NCBI GenBank assembly: GCA_003427395.1
Contig: BFEA01000610.1
Location: 92,419-119,669, forward strand
Reading direction: 5' to 3'
Source: Chara braunii
Lineage: Eukaryota; Streptophyta; Charophyceae; Charales; Characeae
Length of the DNA stretch: 27,251 nucleotides
Under the pieces are notes generated by a model that was not told where the DNA came from, made no database searches, and saw only the letters and a list, made by a program, of their open reading frames with translations. The first letter of the stretch is position 1, and each line of letters begins with the position of its first letter. A program made the position numbers and the translations under genes. This document shows, one piece after another, positions 18,539 through 26,872 of the stretch.

Positions 18539-19445
18539 TCAGGGGAATGACACATCGCAACTAGGTGGGTGTTGCACTGGAGGTCGAGACAGGGGAACAA
18601 CCTGATAGCGAGCCTGTTGTGTGAAGTGACTCTGGAGGGTGTCTGCGTACGGGCAGCGGGTGTAGATACCTCGTGTATGAAGGTTCTCACTCTCAGCGAC
18701 GGTCGAGCGGTTGCGAGGAAACACGAAGCCCGCTGGGAGGGGTAGTTGAGGGACTATAGAGCGAGTCCTGAAAGATGAGGGTTGACGATGGAGGAAGGCG
18801 GAAAGGGCGAGGACGTTGCGGCCGTCCCTGGAAGAGACGTCGTCCTCCGTGGGGGACTGAGGGTCGGGTCACTCGCAGAACCATCTGAGGTGGTGCCGTC
18901 GTCAATGCTCGACGAGTCATGAAGCAGGCATGAAAGCGACGGGAGAGGTATCGCCCAGAGCCTATACGAGGGCCATGACGGTATGTGGAAGACTGTCGAG
19001 GCTGGGAGGGGCAAGGGGTTGTTGTAGTAGCGGAATGGGCAGCGGCGGGTTGAGGCGAGGGGCCAACGAGTGGAGCATAAGTGAGATGAATGGTTCGAGC
19101 AATGTTGAAAGCCTCTGGTAAGGTGGGGATCGAATATGCCATTATCTGCAACTGGGATGTTTGGGGTAGGCCTGTGCGGAATCATTGGATCATGGTGTCC
19201 TCAGATATGGTTGTGACGGGAATTTGGGCGAGTACACGGTGGAATGTCGTGATGTATGACTCTAAGGCATTATTGTCACCAAGCCATCTGATCTCAACCA
19301 CACGGGTAATCGGGTCGCGGTGTAGGGAAACCCGGGGAGGGGTCGCCTGCTGTTCGCTGAAGTCGAGGGCAACGGCGCCTGTCACTCGCCGCGCCCGCTT
19401 CCGAGGTCCTCAGCAACCAGCAGGGTGTGGGGATGATATGCCTGT
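18539..19445 (-). pseudogene. Gag C-terminal half of family 2
   Basis: Read leftward: VTGAVALDFSEQQATPPRV, then LHRDPITRVVEIRWLG, ALESYITTFHRVLAQIPVTT and SEDTMIQRF, the typical late capsid pattern (short helix, E/Y-x-x-x-F, L-x-x-I-P, D-x-x-I-x-R-F), then QIMAYSIPTLPEAFNIARTI and a Pro/Ser/Thr-rich tail with Arg patches. A zinc-knuckle-like piece near 18670-18610 (GIYTRCPYADT) has only one of the expected Cys. The N-terminal half is missing; similarity to gag ends near 19445, and a separate N-terminal half lies at 23358-24499 on the same strand. Confidence 0.8.
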
Positions 19446-19449
19446 CACG

Positions 19450-20505
19450 CCTCCACTAAGAACGTCAACTCAATAGCCTCCTCAGTAAACTTAAATAATT
19501 AAAAATAATAATAATAATAAAGTAAATANTTCAGGCCAGGAAACAGTCGAACACTGAAGTACCGCGTTTTAAAAGAGAAAGTTGGTCTTGTAGTAAGCAG
19601 CATTATGTCCAAATCACATCCATTCTAAGATCACAACGGTGAATCCCTGCGATTTGAAGTCCCCCTGAAGAACCCGTTGTCCGATCTTTGATTGACAGTT
19701 CCTTTCGGGAGTGATGAACTCTAACCCGCGCGTCTGTTGGGAGGCTGCANAGAAACGGGCTCGTTTTTCCCGTAACGGCTCAGAAGTATTTTTCAAAGGG
19801 ATAATGCTTCGAAGGGTGATAGATAAAGCCAGAGGGGATCTCGTTAGTTAATTCATGTGCATCATCTAATTAACTGGATACTCACTCCCACTGAGCCTCT
19901 TCATGTTCGCATTTGAGGCACTGGCCAGAAAACACATTGGTTCAGCCTCTGTCGGGTGGTGCCTTTCCAACTCGCTTCCGCTTCTCGTCTCTGCCTTCCN
20001 CCTGAAGGGTCAAGCTTCCCGCCGGTGTACGTCTCGCTGCTGTCACCTGTTCTCCCCAGGCGATCTAGCTCTCAGGCCCCATCAGGTCGGACTGAAGTCA
20101 ATTAAATNAAAAATAAATAAATAAATAAACATCACCACCAATACAGGTGTTTTGAATTGTCCCTCGAATGGTAACAAAGGTTCACAGACTGTATGTGTGT
20201 GTGTAACCTTTCTTCCCTGTCATTTTCACTGAATACTGTTTCATACTTCTGTCCTCTTGATTGGGTGAGCGTCCTCCCTCCCTTTGAGACAGAAAATGTG
20301 GTCTGCTGACGTGGAGAGGCCAGCACTGACTTGCACAAGTACCTCTTCATTCTCATGTCCCGGTTGGCACAGCGTCTGATGCTTCTCTACGAGCTTGGAG
20401 AACTCTTGTTGTTTGGGTTGTGACGATGGAGAATTAAGAGCGAAGTGTCCGACTGTTTGATGATTGGCGTGCCCTCTCTGTGTCCCTCGGATCATCCATG
20501 TTTTG

Positions 20506-20507
<2 letters not shown>
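19450..20507. other. Unassigned block with A-rich tails and ambiguous bases
   Basis: It starts with an (AAT)n run (19504-19520) and contains ambiguous bases at 19529, 19750, 20000 and 20108, plus a (TAAA)n run at 20110-20128. The two A-rich runs could be tails of SINE- or LINE-like copies. Minus-strand frames at 19796-19614 (EKRARF, SQQTRGLEFITPERNCQSK) and 20495-20132 have balanced composition, but I recognise no family. Composition differs from the retroelements on both sides. Confidence 0.4.

Positions 20508-20556
<49 letters not shown>
20508..20556. repeat. (TC)n microsatellite
   Basis: A 49-base uninterrupted TC run, followed to about 20690 by pyrimidine-rich sequence with more CTCT blocks. 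ORFs across it are low-complexity Leu/Ser. Confidence 0.97.
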
Positions 20557-20560
<4 letters not shown>

Positions 20561-21480
20561 TGCACCTTGCACACCCTCTCTTTCTCCCTCTTTCCAGTTT
20601 CTTCTCTCTGCCTGCAGTCCCTCTCTCTCACTGCGCAGTCAGTCTTTCTCACTCCCACTGCACACTCTTTCTCTCTCTCACCCGCTCTTCATACATCAAT
20701 AATGATAAGAAACGAGTCCAGATTAGAATGCTTTGTGCTTGCAGCGAGCCTGCATCTCAACGGGATTATTTACCAGAGTAATCATGGGTGAACCTCAGCA
20801 AGATCATGGGCAGATCCCTACCCTGCTCTGGTGCTCCACTCAAATGAGAACAATGTGGGTNCACNTGCATCTAGAACACAACCAAATCAAGGAAACGGGA
20901 TTGGACCTGCCTGTGGAGAAATAACAATATAATATAATTAAAATAGAAAGAAATACAGCGCTTCACTATCGTTTTTGGCGCGGCACTCAAATCAGGGAAA
21001 GAATATCGAGAGGTACAACGACATACCCTCTATTTCTGTGAGCGGTTTCTCCCCTTCTATCCCATTGTTATCGACACGAATTTGGCACACGTTGTTGACT
21101 GGATCCATAAGAAGTTTCCCTACAAATTTGTGTGTGGTTCAGTCGTTGAGCCCAAGCCATATTCATTCCATCCCATGGCTTCATCAAGTACGAGTGTGAA
21201 ACCCCATCTCCTGCCACTTTTTCACTGACCTTTTATTGCTCTTTCACACACTAATTACACGGCTGCCTCTTGTACTGCACTCACTCGCTTTCTAACAGTG
21301 CACTCACACTTCCACTCTCTTTCACTCATTCTCTCTCACACACACAGCGCATTTCATCTCCCTAAAATAGTGCACTCACTTTCCCTCACCAACTCTCTCC
21401 CTCTATCTCTCTCACTAACTCTCTCAACTCTTTCTCCAATCTGCATGCAGTCTCCCCTTACCGGAATGTTGACGTCACTC
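20557..21480. other. Unassigned noncoding block
   Basis: Pyrimidine-rich at both ends (20557-20690 and 21290-21440) with CTCACACA-type runs; ambiguous bases at 20861 and 20865; an AT-rich patch at 20925-20955. The frame 20975-21199 has normal composition but no recognisable domain. Nothing else seen. Confidence 0.4.
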
Positions 21481-21485
21481 ACGCG

Positions 21486-21705
21486 CCGTAACTGTCATTA
21501 TGCCACCAGCAGCAGCTCACGAACGGGCACGGGGTCCAACGAAATCGTACGCTGCATCACCTCTGGTCACTGCCCTCTACACTGTGCTCGCTCACCCATA
21601 GCTGTCGTGCCATCAATAGCACCTCATGGGCGAGCACGGGGTCGAATGGACTCGATCGCTGCGTTCGCCTCGGTTCCCTCCCCAAGCGCTGTGTTCATTC
21701 TCCAA
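21486..21705. repeat. Imperfect 110-bp tandem duplication
   Basis: GTAACTGTCATTATGCCA at 21488 lines up with ATAGCTGTCGTGCCATCA at 21598. GGGCACGGGGTCCAACG near 21526 lines up with GCGAGCACGGGGTCGAATGG near 21632, and TCGTACGCTGC with TCGATCGCTGC. Divergence is high, about 25-30% by eye. Confidence 0.65.
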
Positions 21706-22140
21706 CAAGCCGCGTTCATTCTGGTCGCCCGCCCTAGCTCGCCCAGTTCGCCCTGGTTTCCCCCTGCCGAATGTCCAGTGCCCTTCTGCCACTCTTCCTA
21801 TATTGGTTTCGGGTTGCGACGCCAACCCTGCGCACAGCCGAAAACTGGCAATGAAGGTACCAGACCTTCAAACTTGCCAAGCAGACCCGCGGTTCCCTTG
21901 ACTGGTCCGAGGTTTAAACCAGCAGGCCCGATCCAGGACCCGCGGGGGTGAAGTAAGTACCGCCCACAGTAGAGTAGCTCTTGAATAATACCTTGGGAGC
22001 TGGCCTCCCCAAATAACACCACCGCGCCGGACCAGGCCAAGTGCAGTCCGAACTTGTAGGTCCACCGTATCTGGAGCAGAATATGTCAAAGCCCCGAAGT
22101 TATTATTTTCGATAGCCGCTGCCTGTTCCAGTCCATTGTC
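21706..22140. other. Unassigned GC-rich block
   Basis: GC-rich, without a recognisable protein in any frame. The plus-strand frame 21298-21951 (217 codons) spans it but is Ser/Pro/His-rich and begins in simple sequence. GAAGTAAGTACC at 21951 looks like a splice donor, but no matching acceptor or exon could be supported. Confidence 0.35.
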
Positions 22141-22149
22141 GGGTCTCAC

Positions 22150-22700
22150 GCGGTGGTACCATACAATACCAATTTCGTGCTCCGCACCAATGTAAGAATC
22201 GCTGATAAACAAGGACTGCGTCTTCTGCAACGTACCAGCATAACCAGATCAGAGGACACCATGCTGTACCAACACCGCGGATGAGCCGAACCAGTGTCCC
22301 GTGAGCCGTACCAGATCAGCGCAGCATACCAACCGTACTGAAGACGTGCCATTGTACCGTACCACACGAATGCCAAATTGTCACGGTGCACGTGCTGACC
22401 CCGTCTCGAATCAGCGTAACATCATACTGTGTCGTGAATGAACCATACCAAATGTAACAGAACCGCGTAACACATGTCGTAGCCCAATCATGTCATCGTG
22501 ACCAGAGAATGGTGTCAAATATGTGCCACGCGAGTACCACCAAGGCCTGTGCCATACCTGTCCCGAACCAAAGTGCCATGTCGAAGTCGATCCAGTGTCC
22601 ATACCGAAGTGATAAAGTCAAGCGGCACAACCAAAATAGCACCAGCAGTAATACCGCGCCGAGCATCCATCCCGCACTCACTCATAACACACAGGTGACA
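22150..22700. repeat. Degenerate TACCA-rich block
   Basis: The motif (G/A)TACCA and its one-base variants (GAACCA, GTACCG, ATACCG, GTGCCA) recur at irregular 10-45-base spacing: for example GGTACCATACAATACCA at 22155, GTACCAGCATAACCAGA at 22232, GTACCAACACC at 22266, CGTACCAGATCAG at 22306, CATACCAACCGTACTG at 22325, GTACCGTACCACACG at 22355, CCATACCAAATG at 22443 and GAGTACCACCAAGG at 22531. On the minus strand the frames therefore show repeated W-Y-G and G-W-Y. I find no fixed period. Confidence 0.55.
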
Positions 22701-22739
22701 ATAAGGGTAGAATTCAGATAGATCAGGTAAATCTCGCAA

Positions 22740-23254
22740 CGATCCGCAATAATCGGAAAACTGTAAGAATTGCCAAAATTGAGTTAAGTAAATAGTATTG
22801 GGATAAATCCAATCGCGAATGACTCAAATAAAATTTTATCAAATATTAAATAATCGTTGGTTTTCTTTTCTTTTATCATTTTTAATTATTTTTCTTATTT
22901 GTTAATTCTATTATCGAAAATAATAAAAATAAACGTATATTTTATCAAAAATGAATTCCGAGGGAATTCAATTAAATAGCGAAAATTCCTTTGTTTTTCC
23001 TTCTCTTATTATTTTTAATTATTTCTTCTTAATTTTAATTTTGTCATTGGAATTAACAAAATTTGAGGCTCCATCTCCCCGTCGATAGGCTGATGTAGAA
23101 GAGTTGTGCCAAGGCCTACTCCCATATTACCGTCCCACGGCTAGCCATTTCGGAAATAGCCTCGGAGCGGGCGAAAAAGAGGTGGGCGTCAGCGCGGTAG
23201 AAGCGGTAGTCCCTCTTGTCAATTTTGAGGGCTACTCTCAACGGTCGGCACCTC
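22740..23254. other. AT-rich then mixed noncoding block
   Basis: 22770-23060 is strongly AT-rich (runs such as TTTTAATTATTTTTCTTATT), with GAATTCCGAGGGAATTC as a small inverted repeat near 22953. 23060-23254 is of mixed composition without a recognisable gene. Confidence 0.5.
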
Positions 23255-23289
23255 AAAAATTAGGGGTGCTCTAGGTACCCCTAATTTTT
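23255..23289. repeat. Perfect 13-bp inverted repeat
   Basis: AAAAATTAGGGGT, a 9-base loop GCTCTAGGT, then ACCCCTAATTTTT. It lies just downstream (in minus-strand sense) of the gag fragment. It has the outline of a bacterial terminator, but the eukaryotic context makes a transposon remnant or chance hairpin more likely. Confidence 0.9.
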
Positions 23290-23357
23290 TCGGTCAGGTC
23301 AAACAAGAGTATCAGTAAAATCTTAATTGGGCGTTCGTTTGAGGGTCTAATTCCTTT

Positions 23358-24499
23358 TATTTCGGGTGGCCGACTGGATTTGGCCGCCCGACAGCGGGTT
23401 GGCGCAGGGTGAGAAAAAATATTGATGAAGGAATCCTCGAAACTCAACATAAAACATGCCCTCAAGTACGCCGCGCTGTGAGCGAAGTACATGGAAGTCG
23501 CACCAGGTGGAGGTTGCACGACCTGTAAAGCGAAAGGACATCTCGACGGGCCATAGTTCCATGGCAACACCATGGTAGCGAAGTTGCTCATCGGCAATAG
23601 AGATCCATCCTTTGAGCTCAGAGACCTTACCGTCAAACTGTGGGAGGCAATCCGGTCGAAACTGTGGAACATACATCGGGGACCGATAATGGGTAGGGAG
23701 AGGAATAGTCGATTGTGACAAGAGGACAAAAGAAGTAGTGGCACCAACAAGAACACTAGTAGAAAGAGCGGGAAGCTGGGGCAAAGGTCCCTGACACATA
23801 GTGGTGGACGGTGATGGGAGAGTGAAATGCATCGCAGCAGCCTGTGTCTGATGATGTCGGTAGATGAATGGGGCAACAGGCTGTGTCGCGAGGTAGGGAG
23901 GCAGGGGTTGACATCCTTGGAGCTGGTGGATATGATCATGGGTTAGGGTGAGCTGGCGTTGGAGCTCGACATTCTGTGTCCTGGGTGTAGGAAGGGGTGG
24001 GAGAGGAGGCAAAGGAGCGGGGGGTAATGAGGGAGTTGTCGTGGAAACTAACATCGAGGAGGTGGCGGGGCAAGATGTCATGGGTCCTGAGGAGGGAGGG
24101 TGTAGGGGTGGAAACCTGGGAGGAAGGGATGGACGCAGCGGCAGGGTGGGACTAGGGTGAGGACATGCTACCCATGGAAAAGATAAGCGTGTAGATGACG
24201 CCAACCGAAGAAGGAGGGGAAGATGACATAAATGTTGATGAGGGGGGTGAAAGATGTGATCCACTAGGAACATGTGTGTGGGAAGGGGAAAAACGGGGGG
24301 GGAACAACGAAAGTGCACTGGTATGGGGCTCTAGCTGTGACATGTGGGCCGATAGGGATGAAAAGTTGGTATGAAGGGCCGTGAATTTGGCCTCAAATGT
24401 GGCCTACATGTTCTCGAGGAGAGCCAGTAGGCGATCCGACTGGGCGGCTGGACCCGAACTGGCGGCCACAGGGGTGGAAATCTGAGCTTAATCGGTCAT
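23358..24499 (-). pseudogene. Gag N-terminal half (family 2 or a close relative)
   Basis: Read leftward from ATG at 24497-24499. An N-terminal coiled-coil-like run (RLLALLENM, stop, ATFEAKFTALHTNFSSLSAH) is followed by a long Pro/Ser-rich region, a short helix NVELQRQLTLTHDHIHQL, and the early capsid pattern: VPQFRPDCLPQFDGKVSELK, GWISIADEQLRYHGV, MELWPVEMSFRFTGRATSTW and VEFRGFLHQYFFSP. The FDG...W...Y...A...W pattern is the standard front of chromovirus Gag. In-frame TAA (plus strand 24488-24490) and TAG (24404-24406) break it. It stops where the C-terminal half at 19445-18539 would begin. Confidence 0.75.
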
Positions 24500-25388
24500 G
24501 GTATCGTGAGCTAGGAGCGCAAGCCCTTTACTGATGGAGCTGGAGGGGCTCACTGACTCTGCACTCTACATGGGGTCGACAAATGAAGATGATGTAGAGG
24601 GAGCACCGTGACGAGAGGGATGATCTGTGGCCGCGGTCGGTGCGTCAAAGCGAGTGAGTCGTGTGGCACGAGCGTCTCAAGCGCAAATTTAGAGTGAACG
24701 CTATTGGATGTTACGGGGATCCAGGGTGACATGCAAAAGACTGTAAGGGACTACGAGAGGAAGGCGAGTAGAAATGACGTCTAACGAACTTCCAAAATCA
24801 AACCAAGAAAATTCAAAGTCGGAGTGAGGGGGAAAGAGTGAAATTTCCAATTCATGCGAGGAAATGGGAGGAGATTTTCAAAGGATGGCATGGGTTATAG
24901 ACAAAAGCATGCATAAGACAGTCACGAGGTCAAAATAAAATTCAAAAATTATTTGAACGTAAATTCAGAATTTTGAAGGAAATTGAAGCAAAATTCAACA
25001 AATTTCAAAATTATTCGAAAAAAATTCCAAAAGTTCAAGCAGATGATAGAAGAGGAGATGAGTTGAGAGAAAATTTTTGAAATAAAATGGAAAATTCCTC
25101 AACGTATTTTCATAATTAAAAGAATTTCAAAGGTAATTTAAAATAAAAATAGAAAATAAATTCCTAAATTAAGAATTTATGATGACATTTCATAAAGAAT
25201 GAGTGATAGCCAAGTAAATTAGGTTGAGAGAAATTCTATAATTATCTAGGTCAAATCAAGAAAAATTATCGAAGTGTTAAGATGAATTTCAAAAAAATTC
25301 AAAAGAATTTAAAAAGAATTGCAAAATTTTAGAATTTTACGGGGGATAGAAAACAGAAGGAACATCGGCATTAGAAAAATTGAATTTA
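24500..25388. other. Gag upstream region and AT-rich block
   Basis: 24500-24780 would be the 5' leader of the minus-strand gag; I could not find a PBS or LTR end. 24900-25388 is AT-rich and crowded with AAATTC/GAATTT words. The same texture resumes at 26130, which shows that the hAT-like element split one block. Confidence 0.55.
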
Positions 25389-25408
25389 CTATCTAGCAAG
25401 GTCACCAG

Positions 25409-25452
25409 CCCGTACGTACGGAGGTCCCCGGGCAGACCTCCGTACGTACGGG
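25409..25452. repeat. Perfect 18-bp palindromic arms inside the hAT-like element
   Basis: CCCGTACGTACGGAGGTC (25409-25426), an 8-base loop CCCGGGCA, then GACCTCCGTACGTACGGG (25435-25452). It begins 12 bases from the transposon's left end and is absent from the right end. Confidence 0.97.
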
Positions 25453-25511
25453 CGTTCGGGGTCCCGTACAGGGTCCGAACCCGACGGCGTTCGGCCCCCG
25501 CCAAAGATTAT

Positions 25512-25865
25512 TTCGGGGCCTAAAAAATAATTATTTTTTTCTAAATTGTTTTTAGTGAGTTCTCTATGAAGTGCGGTACATGCCTGTAAAGTTTGAAGAC
25601 ATTTGGCTAAGCCAAATAAGAATTAAAAATCTCCAAAGATGGCGGTGTCAAAACGTGCTCGCCCACGTATTTTTTCACTTTTTACTTTTTGTTTTCACTT
25701 TAGTTCGGGGTCTAAACAATTTTATTATTTTTTGAAACTTTTTTAGTGGGTTTTGTATTATGTGAAGTACACATCTATAAATTTTCAGTGCATTTAGCTA
25801 TGCCCAAAAAAATGAAAAATCGCCGAAGATGGCGGTGTCGAAAACATGCTCGCACACTCACTAAA
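25512..25865. repeat. 192-bp tandem duplication inside the hAT-like element
   Basis: Copy 1 starts TTCGGGGCCTAAA at 25512 and copy 2 starts TTCGGGGTCTAAA at 25704. Both continue through TTTTTAGTG(A/G)GTT, a GAAGT(G/A)C region and AAAAATC(T/G)CC(A/G)AAGATGGCGGTGTC followed by a (C/T)GCTCGC word. The AAGATGGCGGTGTC core is identical in both copies although flanking sequence is clearly diverged. Confidence 0.85.
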
Positions 25866-26019
25866 TTTAATTCTCTTTTTATTTTTATTTATTTTTATTA
25901 TTAGTATTTTTGTTCTGTATTTTATTTTTATTTCAAATTTGGTAAGGAATTAGGATGTAATGCTCAGGCAAATCCTGTTTAACTTGTTTTTCTCCATAAC
26001 ATATTTTTTCAGATTTTTT

Positions 26020-26050
<31 letters not shown>

Positions 26051-26129
26051 NCCCAAGGGGTCCCATACGTTCGGGTGTTCGGGTTCGGGCGTTCGGCCCG
26101 TCCCAAACGCCGGTTACCCTGCTATCTAG

Positions 26130-26550
26130 TAAATTTCAAATTGTATTTCATGAATTTTTTGAAATAAAGTCAAAATTTTAATTGAATTAAGAAAAAGATT
26201 TGATATGAAAAAGAATTTTACGTAACTTCTGAACAAAAACGCCAGAATTAATTCCGATCACGGCAATAGGAGAAAAGGAAATGAAGATTAATCCTATCGA
26301 ATTAGATGAAAATTCCAAACGACAGAATGAACGACAATTGTTAGACGAACCCTAAAAGAAAAAATATGCATCATGCGTGTTGGGAATTTTAGATGATGCG
26401 ACCGATTTGGCGGGGGGTTAGAGGAGAGAAGGGGAGATGGAGAGGAGACAAAAGAAGAGGAAAGGGTCTTCTCGATCGTTCTCCCGGTGGAACGATGAGG
26501 TTGCCGGAGTATTCGCACGGAATGATGATGACGATGGGCACAACATACAC
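26130..26550. other. AT-rich block, then mixed sequence up to the rRNA relic
   Basis: 26130-26370 continues the AAATTC-rich texture seen before the transposon. 26400-26460 is a purine-rich run (GGGGAGATGGAGAGGAGACA). 26480-26550 could be further, unrecognisable rRNA-derived sequence. No gene seen. Confidence 0.5.
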
Positions 26551-26860
26551 ATGATGAATTCCACTGTGCAATGATGGGGAGAGTCGTCGTCGACATATCA
26601 AAAAGCAACGTCGCGGTGAACGCTTGGCGGCCGCAATCCAGTTATCCCTGTGGTAACCTTTCGGACACCTCTAGCTTGAAGTCTGAAAATGCTAAGGATT
26701 GATAGGCCACACTCTCACGGTTTGTATTCGTAGTAAAAATCAAAATCAAATGAGTTTTTGTCCTTTTGCTCCTCACGAGATCTTTGTTCTTGTTAAGCTC
26801 AGCGTATGACACCGACGTTATTTTCAAACAGATGTGCCACTCCAACCAATGCTCCGGCGT
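26551..26860 (-). pseudogene. Diverged fragment of nuclear 28S (LSU) rRNA
   Basis: The plus strand is antisense to the 3' part of eukaryotic large-subunit rRNA. Landmarks in correct order: GATGAATTCCACT-TGCAATGAT (26553), ATCAAAAAGCAACGTCGC (26598), GAACGCTTGG (26618), CAGTTATCCCTGTGGTAAC (26640), GACACCTCTAGCTT (26665), GATAGGCCACACTCTCACGG (26700), GTATTCGTA, CACGAGATC, GTTAAGCTCA (26793) and CAGATGTGCCACTCCAACCA (26829). Conserved-core positions are changed by both transitions and transversions, about one in five by eye, so this is a relic and not working rDNA. Similarity ends near 26855 without reaching the rest of the gene. Confidence 0.93.
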
Positions 26861-26872
26861 GCACGTGCACGC
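26857..26872. repeat. 16-bp perfect palindrome at the end of the rRNA relic
   Basis: GCGTGCACGTGCACGC is self-complementary and lies exactly where 28S similarity stops and the G-rich sequence starts. A related CGTGCGTGCACG occurs at about 26923. Confidence 0.9.

Larger units (their letters stand above)
13751..19445 (-). mobile_element. Family 2 chromovirus-type Ty3/Gypsy element, 5'-truncated
   Basis: Order on the minus strand: gag C-half, protease, linker, RT, RNase H, integrase, (inserted array), chromodomain. Neither LTR could be bounded. The right end breaks off inside gag, where unrelated AT-rich DNA with ambiguous bases begins. Coding potential is lost through stops, frame changes, Asn in the RT box and Lys for the integrase Glu. 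Confidence 0.9.
25389..26129. mobile_element. hAT-like nonautonomous DNA transposon with 8-bp target duplication
   Basis: The element proper is 25397-26121 (725 bp). It is bounded by the direct repeat CTATCTAG (25389-25396 and 26122-26129). The ends are inverted: CAAGGTCACC on the left and, read from the right, CAGGGTAACCGG. An 8-bp duplication plus ends beginning CA(G/A)GG fits the hAT superfamily. Subterminal zones are rich in (G)TTCGGG words: four close together at 26069-26096, and others at 25454 and near 25488. GGGGTCCC(A/G)TAC and GGCGTTCGGCCC occur in both ends in direct orientation. There is no transposase ORF, so it would depend on an element elsewhere. One ambiguous base lies at 26051, at the end of a poly(T) run. 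Confidence 0.82.

Noticed and set aside
19377-19449. 9-bp direct repeats GCCTGTCAC as a target duplication around a small insertion
   Set aside because: The intervening sequence is also present in the related gag scrap at 820-880, so it is not a recent insertion.
20434-20791. Ser/Leu-rich and Arg/Glu-rich ORFs on both strands
   Set aside because: Translations of the (TC)n tract and flanking pyrimidine-rich DNA.
21298-21951. 217-codon plus-strand ORF
   Set aside because: Begins in CTCTCACACA simple sequence, is Ser/Pro/His-rich throughout and shows no domain or consistent codon pattern.
21951-21962. Splice donor GAAGTAAGT marking a host exon
   Set aside because: No plausible acceptor, exon or protein on either side.
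23255-23290. Rho-independent terminator
   Set aside because: The hairpin and T run look right, but everything around it is eukaryotic retroelement sequence.
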